The position numbers were made by a program, and so were the translations under genes. Source: Haloprofundus marisrubri (GTDB taxonomy: Archaea; Halobacteriota; Halobacteria; Halobacteriales; Haloferacaceae). From it: 64,000 nucleotides of DNA. A model generated the notes under the pieces. The model did no database searches, had not been told where the DNA came from, and was given only the letters and a program-made list of their open reading frames with translations. The DNA lies in assembly GCF_001469955.1 (NCBI RefSeq), contig NZ_LOPU01000029.1, positions 62,001 to 126,000 of the forward strand, written 5' to 3'. Shown in pieces: positions 27,486 to 35,730 of this stretch; position 1 is the first letter of the stretch; each line of letters opens with the position of its first letter.

Positions 27486-27520
27486 ACGCCGCGACCGCCG
27501 GCGGACGAGACCGTGTGGTC

Positions 27521-27805
27521 TCAGAAGTAGCTGGAGTGACGGCCGACGCGGGTCTGCGGGTGGAGCTGTTCCTCCGTTTCGTCTGCGTCGTCGACGACAC
27601 TCGATTCGGCGTCGTCGTTCGCTTCAACGTCGCCGTTCATTCCGCTATCGCTGGTCGGTTCGTCCGCATGGACGTACTCCTCGACTACCTCGGCGAGGAG
27701 GTCGTCGACTGAGCGACCGTCCCGGGCGGCGATGTCGGCGAGTTTCGTGTACTGTTCGTTCGGCAGTCGGTTCGAGAGTCTCGTCTCGGTCTGTTTCGTG
27801 GCCAT
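27521..27805 (-). CDS. Ribbon-helix-helix protein with acidic tail
   Basis: 94 residues. Residues 6-46 ('ETRLSNRLPNEQYTKLADIAARDGRSVDDLLAEVVEEYV') fit an Arc/CopG-type strand-helix-helix unit, a DNA-binding dimer fold. The C-terminal half is acidic and disordered ('DVEANDDAESSVVDDADETEEQ'). It could be a transcriptional regulator or half of an antitoxin pair, but no toxin-like gene adjoins it. It lies 109 bases downstream of engB on the same strand; the gap is AT-rich with 'CTATATAG', so it probably has its own promoter. Confidence 0.75.
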   Translation of the reverse strand: MATKQTETRLSNRLPNEQYTKLADIAARDGRSVDDLLAEVVEEYVHADEPTSDSGMNGDVEANDDAESSVVDDADETEEQLHPQTRVGRHSSYF

Positions 27806-27914
27806 GGTTTCACCGGCGCAGTGAGAACAGCACCGAGGACCATAAATCGCATATGGGTATTTTTAGCTATATAGAAACAGATTAAACCGCAACTATGGAG
27901 GCCGATTCGCGGGA

Positions 27915-28541
27915 TTACTTGACGAACTTCAACAGGTCGTCGCGCTTGGCCTCGTGGAAGTGGAATCTGAGAGCTTCTTTGAGTGGTTCGATGCTGCCGC
28001 GTTTGGCGCTGATGGGTGCGACGACTTCGCCCTCCCACTGCTCCCACGGCGGAAAGAGGCCGAGTCGGTCGCAGAGGTCGTTCAGTCGCTCGTCTCTGTC
28101 GTCGACTTTGTCCATCTTGTTGACGGCGACGATGGCGGGCACGTCGAGTTCCTCGAGGAAGTAAAACATCTCCACGTCGTGGGGAATCTCCTCGTCGTTC
28201 GTGTGCCGGTCGATGATGTCGATGACGCTCTTACCGTCGACGACCAGCACTGCGGCGAGAATCGAGTCGGCGTTGTCCTCGATGTAGTGGACGATATTCG
28301 TCTTGATTTGCTCGCGGCGACCCTCCTCGACGCCGGACATGAAGCCAAACCCGGGCAGGTCGGTGAACATGAAGCTCTCGGCGGCCCAGTCGAAGTGGTT
28401 CGGCTTGCGGGTTACGCCCGGTTTCTTTCCAGTATTGAACCCGCTGTGACCGGTCAACTCGCGCATCAGCGTCGACTTCCCGACGTTCGACCGGCCGACG
28501 AACACCACTTCGGCGTCGCGGTTCGGTCGGTTCTCGAACAT
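27915..28541 (-). CDS. engB: Ribosome-assembly GTPase EngB
   Basis: 208 residues. GTPase motifs: G1 'GRSNVGKST' (16-24), G2 'KKPGVTRKP', G3 'DLPGFGF', G4 'NKMD' and G5 'SAKRG'. This is the TrmE-Era-EngA-EngB family member EngB/YihA, which assists large-subunit assembly in bacteria; archaeal members are assumed to do similar work. Divergent from the 5-formyltetrahydrofolate cyclo-ligase gene; three 10-bp repeats lie between them. Confidence 0.95.
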   Translation of the reverse strand: MFENRPNRDAEVVFVGRSNVGKSTLMRELTGHSGFNTGKKPGVTRKPNHFDWAAESFMFTDLPGFGFMSGVEEGRREQIKTNIVHYIEDNADSILAAVLVVDGKSVIDIIDRHTNDEEIPHDVEMFYFLEELDVPAIVAVNKMDKVDDRDERLNDLCDRLGLFPPWEQWEGEVVAPISAKRGSIEPLKEALRFHFHEAKRDDLLKFVK

Positions 28542-28615
28542 ACCCTCGCTACTTCGCTCGGGCGGATAAACGACGCGGGACGCGTTTTCGGCCTATCCTG
28601 CTCGTGCGGTACACT

Positions 28616-28645
28616 CGTCGACCGGCGTCGACCGGCGGTGACCGG
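28616..28645. repeat. Three tandem 10-bp repeats in a divergent promoter region
   Basis: CGTCGACCGG (28616-28625), CGTCGACCGG (28626-28635) and CGGTGACCGG (28636-28645) follow each other directly. The period equals about one turn of DNA. They sit just upstream of a TATA-like 'CGTTTTGAC' (about 28651-28659) that precedes the cyclo-ligase ATG at 28687. A protein-binding site is possible. Confidence 0.55.
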
Positions 28646-28686
28646 ATGCCCGAACGTTTTGACACCGCCGCGCCAACCGTCGAGTA

Positions 28687-29397
28687 ATGGAGAAACAGGC
28701 GTTGCGCGAGCGAATCTGGACCACTCTCGACGCCGAGGGCGTCAACCGGTTTCCGTACCCACCCGAGGGACGAATCACGAACTTCGCCGGAGCCAGCGAG
28801 GCCGCCGGACGACTCGCCGACACCGACGAGTGGCAGGCGGCGGAGACGGTAAAATCGAATCCCGACGCGCCACAGTTGCCCGTCCGACGGCGGGCGCTGC
28901 GCGACGGCAAGGTGGTGTACATGGCGGTGCCGCGACTCCGCGACGAGAAGCCGTTTCTGAAACTCGACCCCGCGGAGATAGACGATATCGACGGCGCGAC
29001 GACCATCTCTGGCTCAGCAAAGCACGGCGTTCCCGTCGGTCCCGGTGAGGTGCCGCACATCGACTGCATCGTCGCCGGGAGCGTCGCCGTCACCGAAAGC
29101 GGGGCGCGCGTCGGCAAGGGCGAAGGCTACAGCGACCTCGAGTTCGCGGTCTTATCCGAACTCGGCGCCGTCGACGACGAGACGACGGTGACGACGACGG
29201 TCCACGAGTTGCAGGTCGTCGCCGACGACGAGGTGACGTCCGATGCCCACGACGTGCCGTTGGACGTGGTGGTGACGCCCGAGCGGACGGTCCGAACGGA
29301 GACGACGTACCCGCGCCCCGACGGCGTCGACTGGGACGCACTCGGCGAGGAGAAACTAGCCGAAATCCCGGTACTGCAGCGATTGCAACCGAACTGA
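28687..29397 (+). CDS. 5-formyltetrahydrofolate cyclo-ligase family protein
   Basis: 236 residues. The start 'MEKQALRERIWTTLDAEGV' holds the conserved lysine and arginine of the fold, and the ATP/folate site reads 'RVGKGEGYSDLEFAVL' (residues about 139-154). The enzyme converts 5-formyl- to 5,10-methenyl-tetrahydrofolate with ATP, recycling a storage form of the one-carbon pool. This is the long archaeal version, with 'HGVPVGPGEVPHIDCIVAGSVAV' before the glycine-rich loop. The next gene starts 64 bases later. Confidence 0.92.
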   Translation: MEKQALRERIWTTLDAEGVNRFPYPPEGRITNFAGASEAAGRLADTDEWQAAETVKSNPDAPQLPVRRRALRDGKVVYMAVPRLRDEKPFLKLDPAEIDDIDGATTISGSAKHGVPVGPGEVPHIDCIVAGSVAVTESGARVGKGEGYSDLEFAVLSELGAVDDETTVTTTVHELQVVADDEVTSDAHDVPLDVVVTPERTVRTETTYPRPDGVDWDALGEEKLAEIPVLQRLQPN

Positions 29398-29461
29398 ACA
29401 GTTCGTCTCGCCACACGGTTCGCGCCTCAGGATATTTGCCCTCTCGCTGCGACGGCTACGT

Positions 29462-30877
29462 GTGCGACTCGTCCAGGTGATGGTTCCGGCAGGCAAGCGG
29501 GAGGCGATTTTGGATCTCCTCGACGACGAGGGGATAGATTACGCGCTCTCCGACGAGACGAGCGGCCGCGAGTACATCGCTATCGTCTCGATACCGCTCC
29601 CGACGAACGCCGTCGAACCGGTACTGGAGAAACTCCGCGAGGCGGGTATCGAACGCGACGCCTACACCGTCGTCTTGGACGCGGAGACGGTTATCTCGCG
29701 GCGCTTCGACGGACTTCGAGAGAAGTACGACGAGGAGGAGGAAAACGGCGACCGAATCGCCCGTGAGGAACTCATCGCGTCGGCGCAGCAACTCGCCCCG
29801 GAGATGCCGGTGTTCGTGACGATGACGATAATCAGCGCCGTCGTCGCCACCGCCGGACTGCTGCTCAACGACGCGGCGGTCATCGTCGGGTCGATGGTCA
29901 TCGCGCCGCTCGTGGGGCCGGCGATGGCGACGAGCGTCGGCAGCGTCGTCAACGACCGCGACCTGTTCATCAAAGGCGTTCGACAACAGGTCACGGGCGG
30001 CGTTCTCGCCATCGTCAGCGCCGCCGTTTTCGCGCTCGTTCTCCGACTGACCGGCGTCGTACCGTTCGGCGTCCAAGAAGTGTTTCAGGTCGAGCAGGTG
30101 CGCCTCCGTCTCGCGCCGGACGTGCTCTCGCTGGCGGTGGCGCTCGGTGCGGGCGTCGCGGGTGCGCTCAGTATCTCCTCGGGCGTCTCGGCGGCGCTCG
30201 TCGGCGTGATGATTGCGGCGGCGCTCGTGCCGCCTATCGCCGTCGTCGGCATCGGCATCGCGTGGGGGAGTCCGGCCACCGTTCTCGGGTCGCTCGTGCT
30301 CGTGTTGGTCAACTTCATCTCCATCAACTTCACCGCCCTCGGCGTGCTGTGGTACATGGGCTACCGCCCGGTCAACCTGTTTCAGCGCCCCAGCGCAGAA
30401 GACGCCACGTTCCGCCGCATCGCGGCGCTCGGCTTGGCGATTCTCGTGCTCTCGTCGTTTCTCGGCGGCGTCACCTACGCGAGCTTCCGGACCAGTAGCT
30501 TCGAGGAGACGACGCGTACCTCCGTCGACGCAATCTTGAGCGACCACGACGAACTCACGCGGTTGAACCTGCAGGTGCAGTACGACGACGAGATTCCGTT
30601 CCGGCAACCGCGGCGCGTCGTCGTTACTGTCGGCCATCCGGTCGGCATGGACCCGCCGTCGGTCGCAGACGACATCGCTACGCGAATTCAGGCGAACACG
30701 GACGCGCCGTTCGGGGTCGTCAGTTCCGAGGAGGTGACCGTCGAAGTCAGATACATCGGCGTCGACCGGTCGACTGCGCCCGCGACGAACGGGACGCAGA
30801 GCGGGACGGAGAACGGAACACAGGCGGATTTTCTGGACGCGTCGATACGTCCACGAGCGTCCCCGAGCGGTATGTAA
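29462..30877 (+). CDS. TIGR00341/DUF389 family membrane protein
   Basis: 471 residues from GTG 29462. A soluble alpha/beta N-terminal domain (1-100, 'MRLVQVMVPAGKREAILDLLDDEGIDYAL') is followed by the DUF389 core of about six helices (117-330) with 'NDAAVIVGSMVIAPLVGPAMATSVG' and 'SAALVGVMIAAALVPPIAVVGIG', and a C-terminal beta domain. The glycine/proline-rich helices suggest a channel or transporter; the substrate is unknown. The C-terminus has NGT sequons. A SIMPL lipoprotein follows 54 bases later. Confidence 0.9.
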   Translation: MRLVQVMVPAGKREAILDLLDDEGIDYALSDETSGREYIAIVSIPLPTNAVEPVLEKLREAGIERDAYTVVLDAETVISRRFDGLREKYDEEEENGDRIAREELIASAQQLAPEMPVFVTMTIISAVVATAGLLLNDAAVIVGSMVIAPLVGPAMATSVGSVVNDRDLFIKGVRQQVTGGVLAIVSAAVFALVLRLTGVVPFGVQEVFQVEQVRLRLAPDVLSLAVALGAGVAGALSISSGVSAALVGVMIAAALVPPIAVVGIGIAWGSPATVLGSLVLVLVNFISINFTALGVLWYMGYRPVNLFQRPSAEDATFRRIAALGLAILVLSSFLGGVTYASFRTSSFEETTRTSVDAILSDHDELTRLNLQVQYDDEIPFRQPRRVVVTVGHPVGMDPPSVADDIATRIQANTDAPFGVVSSEEVTVEVRYIGVDRSTAPATNGTQSGTENGTQADFLDASIRPRASPSGM

Positions 30878-30931
30878 AACGGCTCTTTGTGCTTAGCGCG
30901 GATTGATAGTTTCAGGTGACTATCTACTGGT

Positions 30932-31648
30932 ATGCGTTTACGCCTCCCAGCAGTCGTGTTGGCCGTCGCGTTGTTGACGGCCGGGTGTCTCGCACCGCTC
31001 CAGACTTCTTCGTCGCCCGCCGCCGCCGACGGACAGCATATCTCCGTCTCCGGCACGGGTGAGGCCTCCGCCGACCCGGACCTCGCGGTTCTCTCGGTCA
31101 CCATCGAGGCCCGCGCCGACAGCGCCGCCGAGGCGCGTGATGTCGCTGCCAACCGCTCCGACACGCTCGTCTCGGCGCTCGTCGACGCCGGTGTCGCCGA
31201 AGACGCGATTACGACCCAGTACTACGCCGTCCAACCGGAGTACGACCACCGCGGTGAGGAACCCCAAGTCGTCGGCTACACCGCCCGCCACGCCTACCGC
31301 GTCGAGACCACGCCCGACCGCGCCGGTGAACTCATCGACGTCGCCATCGACAACGGTGCTTCCCGCGTCGACGGTGTTCAGTTCACGCTGAGCGACGAGA
31401 AGCGCGCCGAACTCCGCGAAGAGGCCATTGACGCCGCCGTCGCCGACGCCGAAACCGAGGCGTCGAGTCTCGCTTCCGCTGCGGGTCTCGAACTCGGTGA
31501 GGTTCGGACGCTCTCGACCAACGGTGCGAGCGACCCCTACTCGCCCCGGTACGAGATGGCCAGCGACGCCGGTGGGGCATCCACTAGCGTCCGGCCGGGT
31601 CCTGTCTCCGTCACGGTGACGGTGCAAGCGACGTACACGGCCAATTAG
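30932..31648 (+). CDS. SIMPL-domain (DUF541) lipoprotein
   Basis: 238 residues. A signal peptide ends in lipobox 'LTAGC' with Cys19, so the protein is probably lipid-anchored on the outer face. The body is one SIMPL domain: 'ISVSGTGEASADPDLAVLSVTIEARADSAAEARDVAANRS', 'TTQYYAVQPEYD', 'GYTARHAYRVET' and 'VSVTVTVQATY'. Family members form oligomeric rings at the periphery of bacterial cells; function is unclear. Its last codons are duplicated just after the stop. A 6-bp inverted repeat GATAGT/ACTATC lies at 30905-30924, before the start. Confidence 0.9.
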   Translation: MRLRLPAVVLAVALLTAGCLAPLQTSSSPAAADGQHISVSGTGEASADPDLAVLSVTIEARADSAAEARDVAANRSDTLVSALVDAGVAEDAITTQYYAVQPEYDHRGEEPQVVGYTARHAYRVETTPDRAGELIDVAIDNGASRVDGVQFTLSDEKRAELREEAIDAAVADAETEASSLASAAGLELGEVRTLSTNGASDPYSPRYEMASDAGGASTSVRPGPVSVTVTVQATYTAN

Positions 31649-31687
31649 GCGGCCGTGACGATGCAAGCGACGTACACGGCCAATTAG
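31622..31687. repeat. 39-bp tandem duplication spanning the stop of the SIMPL gene
   Basis: GCAAGCGACGTACACGGCCA followed by ATTAG occurs at 31624-31648, where it encodes the last residues and the stop, and again 39 bases later at 31663-31687. The copies are identical over that stretch and nearly so a few bases upstream. The unit is a multiple of three and the second copy is outside the gene, so it looks like a recent duplication. Confidence 0.9.
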
Positions 31688-31710
31688 ACGACGAAGTGAA
31701 CTGGTTGCCC

Positions 31711-31880
31711 GCTGACGTTCGTCCCTCCACTCCCCGCTGACGTTCGTTCCTCCACTCCCCTCACTGACGCCCGCCCCTCCGCTTGCCCCGCTGACGCCAG
31801 CCTCCTCCACCGTTCGTCTGTGGTCCCACGCTGACGCTATCCCTCTCCACCGTTCCCCTCCAGACACCCCGCCGACGCGG
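31711..31880. repeat. Degenerate tandem repeats in an intergenic stretch
   Basis: The plus strand is pyrimidine-rich and repeats a unit like CGCTGACGTTCGTCCCTCCA with CTCCCC. CTGACG recurs at 31712, 31737, 31764, 31791 and 31831, with a CCGACG variant at about 31872; the first spacings are 25, 27 and 27. The first two units are nearly identical and later ones drift. Together with the 39-bp duplication it fills the 334 bases between the SIMPL gene and the next small gene. No coding frame there is convincing. Confidence 0.8.
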
Positions 31881-31982
31881 CCTCATCGCTCGAATTCATC
31901 CACCCGTACTACCACTTCGACGCTCTGCCCCCGGCGCTGTGGAACTCCCAAGAACTACATTCGGAGACTCGTAGCTGACGGT

Positions 31983-32168
31983 ATGGCCCGCGACACGCTC
32001 GTTTCGTGGCGGACGTTCGCGCTCTTCGTGTTGTTTCCGCCCGCTGCACTCCTCGCAATCGTGTTCTTCCCGGTGACGCTTCTCGTGTTGTTCTGGCTGT
32101 ATCGACGCGGCAAGCATCGAGAGCTGACGGAACGACAAAACTCGCCCGAGACCCGTCCGAATCGGTAG
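31983..32168 (+). CDS. Small membrane protein, unknown
   Basis: 61 residues. After 'MARDTLVSWRTF' comes one long or two short helices (about 13-40, 'ALFVLFPPAALLAIVFFPVTLLVLFWL') and a charged tail 'RRGKHRELTERQNSPETRPNR'. The positive-inside pattern suits a membrane hairpin. No family recognised and only a weak promoter upstream, so its reality is likely but not certain. Confidence 0.5.
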   Translation: MARDTLVSWRTFALFVLFPPAALLAIVFFPVTLLVLFWLYRRGKHRELTERQNSPETRPNR

Positions 32169-32520
32169 TGGCCGTAGCACCGCGAACGAGCAGTCAGCTC
32201 CGGTGAACGACGACGAGCTCTGTCGGTTGAGTGTACAGTCACCGCGCCGAGTAGTTGCTCCACTAGGCCTAAGTGTGACACTCCACAACCTGTCATGCAG
32301 TATGCACTCACCCATCACACGCACGGACAAATCGGCGTTTGAACGGGTTCGAGATGCAATCCTCAACCGTGGCGACAGAGACGACGACCGGCCGACGGGA
32401 CCCGGTACACCCACGCCCGGATGACCTGACCCGGCGGTGGACTGTCGATCGGACGCCACTCAATCACGTTCTTTTCCGATAGCGAACTGTTGAGACTCTC
32501 GGCAGAACCCCGAACGTGGA
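32169..32520. other. 352-base stretch with one possible tiny gene
   Basis: Between the small membrane protein and the NOG1-like gene. An ATG at 32302 opens 40 codons to TGA at 32424 ('TRTDKSAFERVRDAILNRGD' then a Pro/Thr/Gly tail); it could be a micro-protein with one helix, and 'CCTAAG' lies about 30 bases upstream. A longer frame from GTG 32203 is also open. Evidence is too thin to call a gene. No hairpin or repeat stands out in the rest. Confidence 0.3.
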
Positions 32521-33537
32521 CTACTCCCGACGCGACGGCGGGATGTCCGGTTCGAAGCCGACGGCGTCGACAGCCATGTCGAGTACGTCGTCGACTCCCT
32601 CGTCTTCGGTGACGCTCATGAACGCGTCGGCGTCGACGTCCGTCGAGCGGTCGCTTTTGTTGCAGATGGTGAGCACGGGCACCTCGAAGCGCCCCTGCAT
32701 CTCGTCTCTGAGTTCGAGTTGTGCGTCGAGCGGATAGCCGCAGTCGCCGCTGGCGTCGACGACGAACAGGACGGCGTCGGCGAGGTGTTCGAGTGCGCTG
32801 ACCGCCTGCCGCTCGATGTCGTTGCGCTCGGCTTCTGGACGGTCCAGAAGACCGGGCGTGTCGATAATCTGGTAGCGGATGCGGTTGCGCTCGAAGTGAC
32901 CCAACTGCACGCCTTTCGTCGTGAACGGGTACGACGCGATTTCGTTGCTCGCGCGCGTGACCCGGTTGACGAACGACGATTTCCCGACGTTCGGGTAGCC
33001 GGCGACGACGATAGCCGGTTCGTCCGGACGCACGTCGGGGAGGTTCTTCAGGGCGTCGCGGGCCTCGCTGACGCGCAGCAGGTCCTCTTCGACCTGTTCG
33101 ATGATGTCGGCCATCCGCGCGAACGCCTGTTTGCGGTGTTTTCGTGCCGTGTCGACGTTGCTACGGCGGAGTTTCGAGATGTACTCGCGGTGTAGCTCTT
33201 TGATTTGGCGACCGGCCCACGTGAGGTTGGCGAGACTCTGGCGAAGCGTGTCGACGCCGCCGTCACCTTCGAGGTCGTCGTTCTTCGAGGCGAACGTCCC
33301 CTGTCGGCGGAGCACCGCGTCGGCGAGTTCGTAGTAGAACGGGTCGACCGTCTCGAAGTCCGGCCACGCCGTGACGACGTTCTGGACGTTGTCCGAGAGG
33401 ATGTTCGCCGCTGTCTGGAGCATCGACTCTTGGGCCTCCAAGCCCGATTTGGCCCGTCCGGCCCGCGCCGCCCGCGAGAACGCTTTGTCGATGAGTTCCT
33501 CCGACCGGGGCGTCGTCGGAAGGTTCTCGAAAATCAT
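32521..33537 (-). CDS. NOG1-like OBG-family GTPase
   Basis: 338 residues. A helical N-terminal domain (1-170; 'DKAFSRAARAGRAKSG', 'NLTWAGRQIKELHREYISKLRR') precedes the GTPase: G1 'GYPNVGKSS' (180-188), G2 at 'YPFTTKGVQ', G3 'DTPG' (226-229), G4 'NKSD' (293-296). This matches the NOG1 group, which in eukaryotes joins nascent 60S subunits; an archaeal role in large-subunit assembly is inferred. It is shorter than eukaryotic NOG1, lacking the C-terminal extension. Divergent from the DUF5518 pair. Confidence 0.93.
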   Translation of the reverse strand: MIFENLPTTPRSEELIDKAFSRAARAGRAKSGLEAQESMLQTAANILSDNVQNVVTAWPDFETVDPFYYELADAVLRRQGTFASKNDDLEGDGGVDTLRQSLANLTWAGRQIKELHREYISKLRRSNVDTARKHRKQAFARMADIIEQVEEDLLRVSEARDALKNLPDVRPDEPAIVVAGYPNVGKSSFVNRVTRASNEIASYPFTTKGVQLGHFERNRIRYQIIDTPGLLDRPEAERNDIERQAVSALEHLADAVLFVVDASGDCGYPLDAQLELRDEMQGRFEVPVLTICNKSDRSTDVDADAFMSVTEDEGVDDVLDMAVDAVGFEPDIPPSRRE

Positions 33538-33683
33538 GCTGGGTTCTTGACGACGGGCGTACTAAAGGGCGTCCGTTCGTGTTGCCCGTGTGCCGACGTT
33601 TCACGCCGACTCGATTGCGAGTGTGAGTTCACCCCCGGACGCAACGCGAACTGCTTCGAGACGCGACACCGACCGGCACGACG

Positions 33684-33690
33684 TTTTTGC
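33684..33690 (+). promoter_or_regulatory. TATA-like element of DUF5518 copy 2
   Basis: TTTTTGC is centred about 27 bases before ATG 33714 and supports that start over an in-frame upstream one at 33687. Confidence 0.4.
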
Positions 33691-33713
33691 CCGCCCGCGA
33701 CGTTACATCTCCT

Positions 33714-34076
33714 ATGACTGATTGGCGTGCGGTCGGTGTCGGCTTCGTCGTTCTCCTCGTTGTCGGTGCTGTCGGCCTCTCGGTACCGATACTCGGACAG
33801 ATCGGTGCGGGCCTCATCGGCGGGTTCGCCGCGGGCTATCTCGCCGGCGGTGGTCTCGGTCGCGGGGCGTGGCACGGCCTCGTCGCCGGGTCTATCTCCG
33901 GTATCGCGCTCACCATCTTCGTCGCACTGCTCGGCGGCCTGCTCGGGTTCGCCGGCGGCCCGCTCGGCGGCCTCGTCGCTGGCGGCGGCATCCTCGTCGT
34001 CGGCGCAGTGATTACGCTTCTGTTCGCCATCGACAGCGCCCTCGCCGGTGCGGTCGGTGCGTGGGTGAAAGGCTGA
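33714..34076 (+). CDS. DUF5518 membrane protein, copy 2 (diverged)
   Basis: 120 residues with four hydrophobic segments and Gly-rich turns ('GQIGAGLIGGFAAGYLAGGGLGRGAWHGLVAGSISGIALTI'). It shares the opening 'DWRAVGVGFVV' and the end 'ALAGAVGAWVKG' pattern with the copies at 25810 and 34163, but it is shorter and clearly more diverged. Function unknown. It is 86 bases upstream of copy 3. Confidence 0.82.
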   Translation: MTDWRAVGVGFVVLLVVGAVGLSVPILGQIGAGLIGGFAAGYLAGGGLGRGAWHGLVAGSISGIALTIFVALLGGLLGFAGGPLGGLVAGGGILVVGAVITLLFAIDSALAGAVGAWVKG

Positions 34077-34162
34077 CTCGACGCCTCTCTCACCGATTTT
34101 CGAGAGTGTCCGCGAAATCCTCAAACGAGTTCAATATTCTGCGTCGCGTTCTCTTCGTTGCC

Positions 34163-34567
34163 ATGGCAGAGTTGAACTGGCGCGCAATCGGACTCGGATT
34201 CGTCGTCACGCTGGTACTTGGGTTGCTCAGCGGCAACTCGATTCCACTGACCGACCTCACACTCCCCGTCATCGGATGGGGTCTCACGGGCATCGTCGGC
34301 GGCCTCGCTGCGGGCTACGTCGCGGGTCGCGGGATGGGCAACGGCGCGGTCAACGGTATCGTCGCCACCACTATCGGCGCGATACTCGTCTACGCGGTGC
34401 TGGCCGTTTTCGGGACGGTTCTCTTCGGCTTCGTCGGCTTCACCGTCGCACTCGTCGGCCTCCTGTACCTCGGCCTCTACGCCATCCCCGGCGCGGTCGG
34501 TGGCGCAGTCGGCGCGATGCTGAACCGCTCGTCGCCCGCCGACCGGACCCAGCCGGCCGGTCGCTGA
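34163..34567 (+). CDS. DUF5518 membrane protein, copy 3
   Basis: 134 residues, the same length as copy 1 at 25810 and sharing long blocks such as 'LPVIGWGLTG', 'NGAVNGI', 'ATTIGAILV' and 'LYAIPGAVGGAVGA'. About four membrane helices. Copies 1 and 3 are therefore closer to each other than either is to copy 2, although copies 2 and 3 are the neighbours. Confidence 0.85.
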   Translation: MAELNWRAIGLGFVVTLVLGLLSGNSIPLTDLTLPVIGWGLTGIVGGLAAGYVAGRGMGNGAVNGIVATTIGAILVYAVLAVFGTVLFGFVGFTVALVGLLYLGLYAIPGAVGGAVGAMLNRSSPADRTQPAGR

Positions 34568-34651
34568 CGACTACAACACGACTTCGACTTCCTCACTTTT
34601 CGACCCGAACGACGCCCGAGCCAGATTACGTCTCCACGCGGAGCGACCCGC

Positions 34652-35155
34652 TCACTCCCGGTCGAGATACTCGCCCTGTACTGCGACGACTTCCGCCGAA
34701 TCCTCGCACTCGGCGTAGCGCCGCAGCGGTTCCTCGTTGAGTTCCAAGAACGTATGACCCCACGTGAACTTCGAGAGAATCTCCTCGGCGTAGGCGTCCT
34801 GACCGAAGATACAGAGCGCCGCCGCCAGTGCCTCTACCGTCGTCAGTTCCATCGGCCGCCCGAAGTTCACGGGGTTGCCGGCGACGAGAAACGGCAGGGC
34901 GCGGTGGATGCCGCCGAGGGTGAACATCGCGCGTTCGGCGGACTCCCACGAGCAGTCGAGTGCGACGAGTCCCCGGTCTTCGGCCCGCGGTGCGTCCGCC
35001 GGCGACAGCGCCTGGTCTGCGTGGGGGTTGAGGATGACGCCGCGAGGGGCGGCCCGGTCGGTGCGGTGTAACTCTGTGAGGTCGAATCGGGCGAGTTTCC
35101 TCGCCGTACATTTGGTCGGGTCGTCGTCACCCTCGTACCGGACGTGAAGCTCCAC
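34652..35155 (-). CDS. 16S rRNA aminocarboxypropyltransferase Tsr3 (DUF367)
   Basis: 167 residues from GTG 35155; the frame is open further to 35317 but the domain starts here ('[25 protein letters not shown]'). Family motifs: '[14 protein letters not shown]', '[10 protein letters not shown]', '[35 protein letters not shown]'. Tsr3 transfers the 3-amino-3-carboxypropyl group from SAM to a hypermodified uridine in helix 31 of small-subunit rRNA. Divergent from the NTF2-like gene. Confidence 0.92.
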   Translation of the reverse strand: MELHVRYEGDDDPTKCTARKLARFDLTELHRTDRAAPRGVILNPHADQALSPADAPRAEDRGLVALDCSWESAERAMFTLGGIHRALPFLVAGNPVNFGRPMELTTVEALAAALCIFGQDAYAEEILSKFTWGHTFLELNEEPLRRYAECEDSAEVVAVQGEYLDRE

Positions 35156-35382
35156 ACCGGAAGTGGACGACGAGCGAAGAAAAGCGCCTCGTTCGTCGGT
35201 CGAACGATACGCAGGCGACGAGCGTTTATGTTCGATGACGGGACCACCTCGACTCGTGACCTGACGACTCGCCGCGCGCCGGACGAGGCGGGAGCGCGAG
35301 CATCCGGCGCGCGACAATCAGGAGCTTGGTCGCTCGCCTGTTCGCCAAAACCATCATACTGCGCCGCTTCGAGATACGGTAC

Positions 35383-35721
35383 ATGGACCACGCCGCCGTC
35401 GTCCGCGCGTACTACTCGGCGCTCGACGAGCACGACTACTCGGCGCTGTCGGACCTCCTCGCGCCCGCGTTCGTCCACGACCGCCCCGACCGAACGCTGG
35501 AGGACCGGGAGGCGTTCGTCTCCTTTATGCGCGACGACCGGCCGAACAAGGACACGAGTCACGAACTCGACGAGGTGTACGAAAACGAGGACAGAACGGA
35601 ACTCGTCGTCCGCGGTCGTCTGCTGGACGCCGACGGCGAGCGACTGTTCGAGTTCGTCGATATCCACCGGTTCGAAGACGGTGTCGTCGTCGAACTCCGG
35701 ACGTTCGCGCGGAAAGACTGA
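35383..35721 (+). CDS. SnoaL/NTF2-like protein
   Basis: 112 residues, one cone-shaped alpha+beta domain: 'HAAVVRAYYSALDEHDYSALSDLLAPAFVHDRPDRTLEDREAFVSFMR', then beta strands 'ELVVRGRLLDADGERLFEFVDIHRFEDGVVVELRTF'. The family includes isomerases, hydrolases and simple binding proteins, so no reaction is assigned. ATG 35383 matches the domain edge; an open frame extends to 35326. It converges with serS, 9 bases apart. Confidence 0.82.
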   Translation: MDHAAVVRAYYSALDEHDYSALSDLLAPAFVHDRPDRTLEDREAFVSFMRDDRPNKDTSHELDEVYENEDRTELVVRGRLLDADGERLFEFVDIHRFEDGVVVELRTFARKD

Positions 35722-35730
35722 TTCGGAAGG

